From contig VXPR01000186.1 of assembly GCA_009839405.1 (NCBI GenBank), positions 1 through 5,317 on the forward strand: a stretch of 5,317 bases of DNA. Reading direction: 5' to 3'. A model generated the notes under the pieces. That model saw only the letters and a list, made by a program, of their open reading frames with translations. It did no database searches and was not told the origin of the DNA. Source of the DNA: Gammaproteobacteria bacterium (GTDB taxonomy: Bacteria > Pseudomonadota > Gammaproteobacteria > Pseudomonadales > Azotimanducaceae). The translations under genes and the position numbers were made by a program. The stretch's first letter is position 1, and each line of letters opens with the position of its first letter. Below are positions 1 to 4,038 of this stretch, one piece after another.

Positions 1-24
1 GGGGGGGGGCGGCCGCCCCCCCCC
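1..24. repeat. G9-CGGCCG-C9 perfect palindrome at the window edge
   Basis: Nine G, then CGGCCG, then at least nine C form a perfect 24-base palindrome. The C run continues to base 26, and a further C run follows at about 33-39. The centre contains GCGGCCGC, a NotI-type site. It lies exactly at the start of the window and its composition is unlike anything else here. A contig-edge or sequencing artefact is as likely as a real hairpin. Confidence 0.6.
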
Positions 25-71
25 CCGCGCGCTCCCCCCCGCGGCTCTGTCGACGGAATCTGCATGCATGA

Positions 72-120
72 ACGCGCCTTGCGGCGCGTGGGAGGGCAAG
101 ATGCCCTCCCCCCAAAAAGG
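72..120 (-). repeat. half copy of the interspersed hairpin repeat found between nuoB and nuoCD
   Basis: Bases 72-89 are the exact reverse complement of 3931-3948 (ACGCGCCTTGCGGCGCGT here). Bases 90-120 match the reverse complement of the left terminal arm at 3903-3930, with a few substitutions and extra A residues near the end. Within it, 90-98 (GGGAGGGCA) pairs perfectly with 102-110 around an AGA loop. Only one end and the inner hairpin of the 123-base element are recognisable; the rest is absent or diverged. It lies downstream of yccA. Confidence 0.75.
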
Positions 121-242
121 CCCACCCCGCAGCCTTGCGGACGCAGGATCCGGGCGCCATGTTCCCTGCATGTCAGCGACTCGGCATCCTCGACGGGCTG
201 GAAACTACGAACGACCTCCCTAGAGGACTCCATCGGTGCCCC
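121..242. other. non-coding stretch downstream of yccA, nothing recognised
   Basis: Between the half repeat and the yccA stop codon I find no gene, RNA gene or convincing terminator. The small self-complementary segment CCGCA/TGCGG near 127-140, followed on the minus strand by a T5 run, is too short and too far from the T run to call as a terminator. Reading frames that cross this stretch continue antisense into yccA and look like shadows. Confidence 0.4.
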
Positions 243-905
243 TTAGTCGTCCCCGAACCCCATCCCGAGCAGCGCCAGCAAACCGCTGAACATGTTGTAG
301 ATGCCGACATACACGCCAACCGTGGCGCGGATGTAGTTGGTCTCCTCGCCTCGCACCACGGCGCTCGTCTCCCACAGGATCAGCGCCGCGCCGAGCATCA
401 CCGCCACCACCGACATGATCTGCATGAGCAGCGGCGTCCAGTAGAAGAACGAGACGATCCACGCACCGATAATCACCACGAAGCCGACGATCAGAAAGCC
501 GCTGAGGAAGCTGAAGTCTTTCTTCGTCGAAATCGTGTACACCGACAGCGCAAGAAAGGCGACTGCGGTAAGCGCAAACGCCTGCGCGATCAGAAAGCCG
601 CCGTTGGCCGTTTGCAGCACCGCCGACAGGAGCGGGCCGAGCGAGAACCCCATGAAGCCGGTGAGCAGGAACGTCATCGGCAAGCCCCACACGCTGTCGG
701 CCGTCTTGTGCACGGCGAAAATCAGCCCAAGGAACCCGATCAGGGTCAGAAAGCCGAGATTGGGGCCGCCCATGGCGACCGAAATCGACGCGGTGACCGC
801 ACTGAACGCCAGCGTCATCGCCAGCAGCGCATAGGTGTTGCGCAGCACCTTGTTGATTTCAAGCGCCGGCACGCCGCGAGCGGCACGCGACTCGAATGTG
901 GCCAT
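243..905 (-). CDS. yccA: YccA-type Bax inhibitor-1 family membrane protein
   Basis: This encodes a 220-residue inner-membrane protein of the Bax inhibitor-1/YccA (TMBIM-like) family. In E. coli, YccA (219 residues) binds the AAA+ protease FtsH and modulates degradation of membrane substrates such as jammed SecY; that role is inferred here by homology. I see about seven hydrophobic segments, near residues 24-44, 49-66, 75-97, 104-125, 133-154, 160-182 and 195-215. Family signatures include NKVLRNTYALLAMTLAFSA at 18-36 and GEETNYIRATVGVYVGIYN at 186-204, close to the matching E. coli segments as I remember them. The start is supported by an AAGGA Shine-Dalgarno sequence (914-918, 8-base spacer), and the next Met is residue 30, inside the first helix. 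It is probably transcribed alone, from the promoter at 941-969. The gene appears intact. Confidence 0.93.
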   Translation of the reverse strand: MATFESRAARGVPALEINKVLRNTYALLAMTLAFSAVTASISVAMGGPNLGFLTLIGFLGLIFAVHKTADSVWGLPMTFLLTGFMGFSLGPLLSAVLQTANGGFLIAQAFALTAVAFLALSVYTISTKKDFSFLSGFLIVGFVVIIGAWIVSFFYWTPLLMQIMSVVAVMLGAALILWETSAVVRGEETNYIRATVGVYVGIYNMFSGLLALLGMGFGDD

Positions 906-940
906 GCGTGGTTTCCTTACCAGCGAGTTAGATGGCCGCA

Positions 941-969
941 GTTATAGCGAGGGATGCCTTGGGTTTCAA
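941..969 (-). promoter_or_regulatory. sigma70-like promoter of yccA
   Basis: On the minus strand, TTGAAA (964-969) and TATAAC (941-946) are separated by exactly 17 bases. Each hexamer matches the consensus at five of six positions. Transcription would begin near 934, giving a leader of about 29 bases that contains the yccA Shine-Dalgarno sequence. It is the best promoter-like sequence in the window. The call rests on sequence pattern only. Confidence 0.7.
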
Positions 970-985
970 CGGTGGGGTGACGCCT

Positions 986-1019
986 CGGCCGGGCATCGAA
1001 GCGTGCCCTCACCCGGCCG
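986..1019 (-). other. hairpin spanning the DUF2277 stop codon
   Basis: CGGCCGGG (986-993) is the exact reverse complement of CCCGGCCG (1012-1019), and an inner GGGCA/TGCCC pairing is also possible. The DUF2277 stop codon (1009-1011) lies inside the loop region. It may slow or protect the 3' end of the small two-gene transcript. No T run follows on the minus strand, so I do not call it an intrinsic terminator. Confidence 0.35.
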
Positions 1020-1281
1020 CGAACCGGGCCGCCGAGCGAGCCCTGCGCTTGGCCGCCTCCTCCTCCCGGTTTTTCGGCGGAGCGTTGGTGGTCAGGCTGT
1101 CGAGCAGCCGTCGCGATGCCGCCGCCACCTCGTCAACGGCTTCGTCGAAGGCGGCGGCGTTCGCTGCAGAGGGCTTTGTGTAGCCAGACACCTTACGCAC
1201 GAACTGAATCGCGGCGGCGCGCACTTCGTCGTCGCTGGCCGGCGGCTCGAAGTTGAACAGTGGACGGATGTTGCGACACAT
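1009..1281 (-). CDS. DUF2277 family protein
   Basis: A 90-residue soluble protein. Its N-terminus, MCRNIRPLFNFEPPASDDEV, matches the conserved start of DUF2277 proteins as I remember the family. It continues with AAAIQFVRKVSGYTKPS at residues 23-39 and a basic Arg/Lys-rich tail after about residue 68. The family's molecular function is unknown to me. The body looks helical: the segment at about 40-64, rich in Ala, Asp and Glu and ending in RRLLDSL, is probably one long helix. Cys2 and Arg3 near the N-terminus are the most striking conserved polar residues. The start codon follows the upstream gene by 8 bases, and GAGG, overlapping that gene's TGA stop, provides a ribosome-binding site about 6 bases away. 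That spacing supports cotranscription and perhaps translational coupling. It is full length for the family as I know it. Confidence 0.85.
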   Translation of the reverse strand: MCRNIRPLFNFEPPASDDEVRAAAIQFVRKVSGYTKPSAANAAAFDEAVDEVAAASRRLLDSLTTNAPPKNREEEAAKRRARSAARFAAG

Positions 1282-1289
1282 GATCGGCC

Positions 1290-1562
1290 TCAGTGGTCAG
1301 AGAGCGCCACGCGGTCATAGATCGCCGTGACATGCTCGAATTTCAGGATCAGGGAATGGGAGATGTGCTTCTCCGGGTCGTGCAGGTGGTACTTGAAGCG
1401 CTTCTGGCCGCCACCTTGCAGGAAAGCGTCGTAGTCGCGGCTGAGTTCGCGCACGTCGCTCAGGATTTCCGTGCTCCAGGTGGCGCCGAAAGGGCCGAGC
1501 AAAGAGCCACCTTCGAGCGCGATGGTGATTTCATGGTTCGTGAGACCCTTTTCTTCGCTCAT
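1290..1562 (-). CDS. hypothetical protein, 90 residues
   Basis: I do not recognise this protein. It is soluble, with no signal peptide or membrane segment. An acidic N-terminus (MSEEKGLTNHEITIALEGG) leads into a Gly-rich turn (GGSLLGPFG, 18-26). The C-terminal half, from about residue 54, is rich in His, Lys and aromatic residues, including KYHLHDPEKHISHSLILKFE, and has the alternating look of beta strands. Five His residues fall between about 58 and 76, which could suggest metal or acid-base chemistry, but no known motif is complete. It is probably real: GGAGG (1571-1575 on the plus strand as CCTCC) lies 8 bases before the ATG, it has a sensible length, and it is packed 8 bases before the DUF2277 gene. 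It is likely the first gene of that two-gene unit. Confidence 0.72.
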   Translation of the reverse strand: MSEEKGLTNHEITIALEGGSLLGPFGATWSTEILSDVRELSRDYDAFLQGGGQKRFKYHLHDPEKHISHSLILKFEHVTAIYDRVALSDH

Positions 1563-1642
1563 GTCCTTTCCCTCCAGATCGCCCGGGCCACACCGCCTTC
1601 ACCGCAGCCGACCGGCATCCCGTACCATAACAGCCTGTCGGT

Positions 1643-1662
1643 ATTCGGGCGGTGCCCGGAAT
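1643..1662 (+). other. small hairpin in the leader of the VOC gene
   Basis: ATTCGGGC (1643-1650) pairs with GCCCGGAAT (1654-1662) around a GGT loop, with one bulged G. It lies about 34 bases upstream of the VOC start codon, in the 133-base gap between divergent genes. It could be an operator or a leader hairpin. I see no known regulator site in it. Confidence 0.3.
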
Positions 1663-1683
1663 CCGAACCAATCATCTACGGAC

Positions 1684-1690
1684 AAGGGGA
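1684..1690 (+). promoter_or_regulatory. ribosome-binding site that fixes the VOC start
   Basis: AAGGGGA lies 5 bases before the ATG at 1696. The reading frame stays open upstream to 1471, but no family-like sequence precedes this ATG. The Shine-Dalgarno sequence therefore decides the start in favour of 1696. Confidence 0.75.
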
Positions 1691-1695
1691 AAGAC

Positions 1696-2076
1696 ATGGG
1701 GTTGACCGCATTCGACCATTTGGTTGTGCGCGTGGAAGACATCGACGAAGGCATTGCCACCTACCGCGACAAGGTCGGGCTCGAACTCGACCGTACCGAC
1801 GAGAGCGAGGCGCTCGGCATCAAGCAGGCGTTCTTCAACCTGCCTGGCGGCGGTTTCATCGAGGTGGTGGCACCCACGGATCCGGAATCCGCCGTCGGCA
1901 GAGCGCTGCGCCGGGGCGAGGGTATCCACACCGTGGCATTCGCGGTCGACGACCTCGCCGCCACCTGCGAAGCGATGAAGGCCGGTGGCGCCCAGCTCAT
2001 TGGCGAAGGCGGTCCGCAAGTGTTCGTCCACCCGAAATCCACCCACGGCGTGCTCTTGCAGTTGTCCGAGGCCTAG
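1696..2076 (+). CDS. VOC family (glyoxalase-fold) protein, methylmalonyl-CoA epimerase-like
   Basis: A 126-residue single-module vicinal-oxygen-chelate protein with two beta-alpha-beta-beta-beta repeats, at about residues 5-60 and 76-125. The first repeat opens with FDHLVVRVEDIDEGIATYRD and ends in GGGFIEVV. The second contains GEGIHTVAFAVDDL (74-87) and ends in VFVHPKSTHGVLLQLSE. The GEGIH and HPKS-GVL signatures resemble methylmalonyl-CoA epimerase, which interconverts the R and S epimers of methylmalonyl-CoA. By position, the metal ligands would be His8, Glu56, His78 and Gln122. In characterised epimerases the last position is normally Glu and the second is Gln or Glu, so substrate and activity are uncertain; a lyase or dioxygenase-like VOC enzyme is possible. 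No mutase or propionyl-CoA carboxylase gene is nearby. It is transcribed alone, divergent from the 90-residue hypothetical gene. Confidence 0.85.
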   Translation: MGLTAFDHLVVRVEDIDEGIATYRDKVGLELDRTDESEALGIKQAFFNLPGGGFIEVVAPTDPESAVGRALRRGEGIHTVAFAVDDLAATCEAMKAGGAQLIGEGGPQVFVHPKSTHGVLLQLSEA

Positions 2077-2112
2077 CAGTCTGTCGGACTTGGCAATGGG
2101 ACGGTTCTCGGA

Positions 2113-2133
2113 GGGAAGGCATTCTGCCTTCCC
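2113..2133. repeat. REP-like hairpin at the convergent gene junction (first of two)
   Basis: GGGAAGGCA (2113-2121) and TGCCTTCCC (2125-2133) form a perfect 9-base-pair stem around TTC. The core GGCA-three bases-TGCC is shared with the hairpins at 90-110 and 3997-4017, although the outer stem sequence differs. It lies 36 bases after the VOC stop codon. No T run follows on either side, so a repeat is a better description than an intrinsic terminator. Confidence 0.65.
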
Positions 2134-2171
2134 TACGAAGGCCCGCCCTGCATATGCGCTAGCTTCTTGTA

Positions 2172-2197
2172 TAGGGGACGGGCAAGCCCGTCCCCTA
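2172..2197. repeat. REP-like hairpin at the convergent gene junction (second of two)
   Basis: TAGGGGACGGGC (2172-2183) and GCCCGTCCCCTA (2186-2197) form a perfect 12-base-pair stem around AA, the strongest local hairpin in the window. It ends 6 bases from the stop codon of the convergent membrane-protein gene. Like its neighbour at 2113-2133, its right arm runs into CCCTACG. It could block transcription or exonucleases from both sides, but it lacks the T run of an intrinsic terminator. Confidence 0.7.
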
Positions 2198-2203
2198 CGG
2201 GGG

Positions 2204-2602
2204 CTACGGTACTTCCGCGTGCATTCGTAGCGCACTTTCGGCGAACCAGCGCCTTGCCGAAGGCAGCCAAAGGACCACCAGTGCTGCCAGCACGAGCACT
2301 TCCGCAGTCGCCTCCGTGCCGGTCAGGGTCGCAACGCCAGCGGCGAGCGAAGGCGCGTTGAACACGCCCCAGAGCTTGGCCACGAACACCGCCAGAATCG
2401 CGTGCCGCGCCCAGCCTTGGCCGCTCAAGGCGGTGTAGCCGAGATAGGCCCAAAGGACGACGAAAAACACCCGCGCACCGTTGCTGTCCACGGCATCGAA
2501 CCCTGTGGCCCAGCCAAGCGCCAGCACCGCCGCCGCCAGCAGCAGCAGGCCGGCGCCAACGGCAACGGCCCGGGGCCGCGTTGGATCGTGCATCGAGACC
2601 AT
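2204..2602 (-). CDS. hypothetical membrane protein, about four transmembrane helices
   Basis: I do not recognise the family. The 132-residue product is strongly hydrophobic, with likely helices at about residues 12-32, 42-60, 66-82 and 98-114, joined by short loops. It ends in LPSARRWFAESALRMHAEVP, a basic, probably cytoplasmic tail. The short N-terminus carries two Arg (RPR), which by the positive-inside rule also suggests a cytoplasmic location. No catalytic motif, Cys pair or haem-like His is evident. Two start codons are possible, 2602 and the Met three codons later at 2593, and neither has a clear Shine-Dalgarno sequence, so the exact start is uncertain. It is divergent from nuoA across 122 bases and convergent with the VOC gene. 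The repeated helix pattern, in a frame open over the whole length, makes a shadow reading frame less likely. Confidence 0.68.
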   Translation of the reverse strand: MVSMHDPTRPRAVAVGAGLLLLAAAVLALGWATGFDAVDSNGARVFFVVLWAYLGYTALSGQGWARHAILAVFVAKLWGVFNAPSLAAGVATLTGTEATAEVLVLAALVVLWLPSARRWFAESALRMHAEVP

Positions 2603-2627
2603 ACGGGCGGCAATCTTACGCTCTCGA

Positions 2628-2641
2628 GGGAGTTCGCTCCC
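2628..2641. other. short inverted repeat upstream of the nuo operon
   Basis: GGGAG (2628-2632) and CTCCC (2637-2641) flank TTCG in the gap between the divergent membrane-protein gene and nuoA. It lies just upstream of the proposed nuo -35 element, where an activator or repressor could bind. Five base pairs in high-GC DNA may also be chance. Confidence 0.25.
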
Positions 2642-2652
2642 AGCCCTTTACC

Positions 2653-2682
2653 TTGCCCGGCGCGCCCCCTCTCTAGTATCGT
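2653..2682 (+). promoter_or_regulatory. possible nuo operon promoter
   Basis: TTGCCC (2653-2658) is followed after 18 bases by TATCGT (2677-2682), or after 15 bases by the overlapping TAGTAT (2674-2679). Each hexamer matches the sigma70 consensus at only four of six positions, so the call is weak. Its place in the 122-base divergent gap, about 40 bases before nuoA, is where the operon promoter is expected. Confidence 0.35.
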
Positions 2683-2714
2683 GTCGCGCTTCGTTCGAGG
2701 CTTGGGTTTGCGGC

Positions 2715-2720
2715 AGGAGG
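2715..2720 (+). promoter_or_regulatory. consensus ribosome-binding site of nuoA
   Basis: AGGAGG, the full Shine-Dalgarno consensus, lies 4 bases before the ATG at 2725. It is the strongest ribosome-binding site in the window, and it fixes the nuoA start. Confidence 0.8.
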
Positions 2721-2724
2721 GTCG

Positions 2725-3168
2725 ATGGCTGAAGGGGGTTTGAGCGCGGGTGGCGACATCCTGCCGTTCGTCCTGTTCGCCCTCGTGGTGGGGGCTGTGC
2801 TGGCGGCCACTCTGGTCGCCTCGTGGTACATCGGCGCCAAGGCGCGGCACGGCGGTGCCCAAGACATCCCTTACGAATCCGGCGTAGTGCCCGTGGGCGA
2901 TGCCGAGGACATGCGGCTTTCCATCGAGTTCTATCTGATCGCCGTCTTCTTCGTCATCTTCGACCTCGAGACCATCTTCATCATCGCCTGGGCGGTGGCG
3001 TTTCACGACGTGGGCCTTGCCGGCTACATCGGCGCGTCCATCTTCATCGTCCTGTTGCTCGCCGTGCTGTTCTACGAATATCGCACCGGGGCACTCGACT
3101 GGGGGCTCAAGCGCCGGGCACCCAGGCCAGGGCGCTACGCGCGCACCGAAGCCCCGGAGGCCAGCTAG
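2725..3168 (+). CDS. nuoA: NADH-quinone oxidoreductase subunit A (complex I)
   Basis: NuoA (ND3 homologue) is a small membrane-arm subunit of proton-pumping complex I, next to the quinone chamber. The product has 147 residues, the same length as E. coli NuoA. Three transmembrane helices fall near 13-35, 66-90 and 97-119. The conserved loop after the first helix contains YESG (50-53), and the second helix carries FYLIAVFFVIFDLETIF (69-85), with Asp80 and Glu82 at the positions of the conserved acidic pair (Asp79/Glu81 in E. coli). The third helix ends in the family motif GALDW (122-126), followed by a basic tail. In ND3 the loop with YESG is the flexible loop linked to active/deactive switching in mitochondria; the Cys that marks it there is Ser52 here. 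It is the first gene of the operon, two bases before nuoB. Confidence 0.96.
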   Translation: MAEGGLSAGGDILPFVLFALVVGAVLAATLVASWYIGAKARHGGAQDIPYESGVVPVGDAEDMRLSIEFYLIAVFFVIFDLETIFIIAWAVAFHDVGLAGYIGASIFIVLLLAVLFYEYRTGALDWGLKRRAPRPGRYARTEAPEAS

Positions 3169-3170
3169 CC

Positions 3171-3857
3171 ATGCAGTGGCGACTCGTCAAGACCGAACCC
3201 GACGCTCCCATGCAGGCAGCGGACGACGCCTACAACGAGGAGGCCGGCAAGAGCTTCCTCACGGCGCGGCTCGAAGACCTCGTCGCCTGGGGCCGCTCCA
3301 ATTCCATCTGGCCCTTCAACTTCGGCCTCTCGTGCTGCTATGTGGAGATGGCGACGTCCTTCACCTCGCGCCACGACATCTCGCGCTTCGGCGCCGAGGT
3401 GATTCGGGCGACGCCGCGGCAGGCAGACCTGATCGTCGTCTCCGGCACCGTGTTCCGCAAGATGGCACCCGTGCTGCAACACCTCTACGAACAGCTTCTG
3501 GAGCCGCGCTGGGTGATCTCGATGGGTTCCTGCGCCAACTCCGGCGGCATGTTCGATGTCTACAGCGTGGTGCAGGGGGCGGACAAGTTCCTGCCGGTGG
3601 ATGTCTATGTGCCCGGCTGTCCGCCTCGACCGGAAGCCTTCATGCAAGGCTTGACGCTCCTGCAAGAGGCCGTAAAGAACACCCCGCGGCCGCTTTCCTG
3701 GGCCATCGGCGAGGACGGCTCGGTGGCGAAATACGACCCGAGCCAACGCGACCTGCGCACGCCCGAGCGAATGCAGGTGACGGACATGGCAGAGCCGTCC
3801 ACAGTGGGAGACGCTCCGCTGTCGGACGCGCTGCTAGGTCGCAAGCGCGGGACATAG
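3171..3857 (+). CDS. nuoB: NADH-quinone oxidoreductase subunit B (complex I, cluster N2)
   Basis: NuoB (PSST homologue) holds the terminal 4Fe-4S cluster N2, which passes electrons to quinone at the junction of the peripheral and membrane arms. The product has 228 residues, against about 220 in E. coli. All four N2 ligands are present: the adjacent pair Cys55 and Cys56 in FGLSCCYVEM, Cys121 in SMGSCANSGG and Cys150 in VPGCPPRPEA. The segment WGRSNSIWPFNFGLSCC (40-56) and the RFGAEVIRATPRQADL stretch (72-87) are close to E. coli NuoB as remembered, placing it in the E. coli-type clade. The C-terminal tail beyond about residue 180 is variable in the family and here is polar. GGAGG (3156-3160) lies 10 bases before the ATG, inside the end of nuoA, which suggests coupled expression. 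It is followed by an unusually long 181-base gap before nuoCD. Confidence 0.97.
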   Translation: MQWRLVKTEPDAPMQAADDAYNEEAGKSFLTARLEDLVAWGRSNSIWPFNFGLSCCYVEMATSFTSRHDISRFGAEVIRATPRQADLIVVSGTVFRKMAPVLQHLYEQLLEPRWVISMGSCANSGGMFDVYSVVQGADKFLPVDVYVPGCPPRPEAFMQGLTLLQEAVKNTPRPLSWAIGEDGSVAKYDPSQRDLRTPERMQVTDMAEPSTVGDAPLSDALLGRKRGT

Positions 3858-3884
3858 GGAACGCCCAAACTCATGCTTTCAGAT

Positions 3885-3896
3885 CGCTTCGAAGCG
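3885..3896. repeat. 12-base perfect palindrome left of the element
   Basis: CGCTTCGAAGCG is a perfect palindrome 6 bases before the left arm of the 123-base element and 27 bases after the nuoB stop codon. It could extend the repeat outward or be a remnant of the original nuoB-nuoCD spacer. No counterpart is seen on the right side. Confidence 0.4.
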
Positions 3897-3902
3897 AGGG
3901 CC

Positions 3903-4025
3903 CCTTGGGGGCGAGGGCATCTTGCCTCGCACGCGCCGCAAGGCGCGTCCATACGCAAGCACACGGCGGTCCAGCCATTCCCGCGCCTGTCGGCGAGCGA
4001 GGGCAAGATGCCCTCGCCCCCAAGG
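3903..4025. repeat. 123-base MITE/REP-like element with terminal inverted repeats, inserted between nuoB and nuoCD
   Basis: The left arm (3903-3930) and right arm (3997-4025) are reverse complements over 28/29 bases, differing only by one missing C in the left arm. Each arm is itself a hairpin: in the right arm GCGAGGGCA (3997-4005) pairs with TGCCCTCGC (4009-4017) around AGA. Between the arms lie the hairpin at 3931-3948 and about 48 unstructured bases. It encodes no transposase and I see no clear target-site duplication. Part of it recurs inverted at 72-120. Its right end, CCAAGG, overlaps the nuoCD Shine-Dalgarno sequence. It resembles non-autonomous interspersed repeats of proteobacteria; a paired REP (BIME or REPIN) is the main alternative to a MITE. 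Confidence 0.78.
3931..3948 (+). repeat. inner hairpin of the interspersed element, GCAA loop
   Basis: ACGCGCC and GGCGCGT form a perfect 7-base-pair stem closed by GCAA, a GNRA-type loop when read as RNA from the plus strand. The identical 18 bases occur inverted at 72-89. Exact conservation of stem and loop in both copies marks it as the most conserved part of the repeat. Confidence 0.7.
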
Positions 4026-4027
4026 AG
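4022..4027 (+). promoter_or_regulatory. nuoCD ribosome-binding site overlapping the repeat end
   Basis: AAGGAG lies 11 bases before the ATG at 4039, a slightly long but workable spacing. Its first four bases belong to the right terminal arm of the 123-base element. They can pair with CCTT at 3903-3906 if the two arms fold together, so translation of nuoCD may depend on which RNA fold forms. Confidence 0.65.
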
Positions 4028-4038
4028 TGAGCGATAGC

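Noticed and set aside
135..947. 270-codon plus-strand open frame antisense to yccA
   Set aside because: It is rich in His, Arg and Gln, as expected for the complement of a membrane-protein gene, and shows no recognisable domain.
986..1019. Intrinsic terminator after the DUF2277 gene
   Set aside because: The hairpin is real, but no T run follows it on the minus strand and the stop codon lies inside the structure.
1624..1632. Extended -10 element (TGTTATGGT on the minus strand) for the 90-residue hypothetical gene
   Set aside because: Only four of six core positions match and there is no acceptable -35 element 16-18 bases upstream. The true promoter is somewhere in 1563-1695, but I cannot place it.
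2172..2197. Bidirectional intrinsic terminator
   Set aside because: The stem is perfect but is flanked by GC-rich bases rather than a T run on either strand; it is kept as a REP-like repeat.
1672..2235. 187-codon minus-strand open frame antisense to the VOC gene
   Set aside because: The plus-strand frame encodes a clear VOC fold with a good ribosome-binding site, while this frame runs through both junction hairpins and has no family signature.
2603..2724. Riboswitch or structured leader for the nuo operon
   Set aside because: The probable leader is only about 40 bases and the sole inverted repeat nearby has a 5-base stem that lies upstream of the proposed promoter.
72..4025. CRISPR array or attachment sites from the repeated sequences
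   Set aside because: The copies are few, irregularly spaced and inverted, with internal hairpins and no uniform spacers, and there is no integrase or cas gene.
3017..4030. 337-codon plus-strand frame overlapping nuoA and nuoB
   Set aside because: It is an out-of-frame shadow of two certain genes, and its tail is translated repeat.
3858..4038. Degraded gene or missing nuo subunit between nuoB and nuoCD
   Set aside because: The E. coli-type order is A, B, CD with nothing between, and no frame here encodes subunit-like sequence; the gap is explained by the repeat element.
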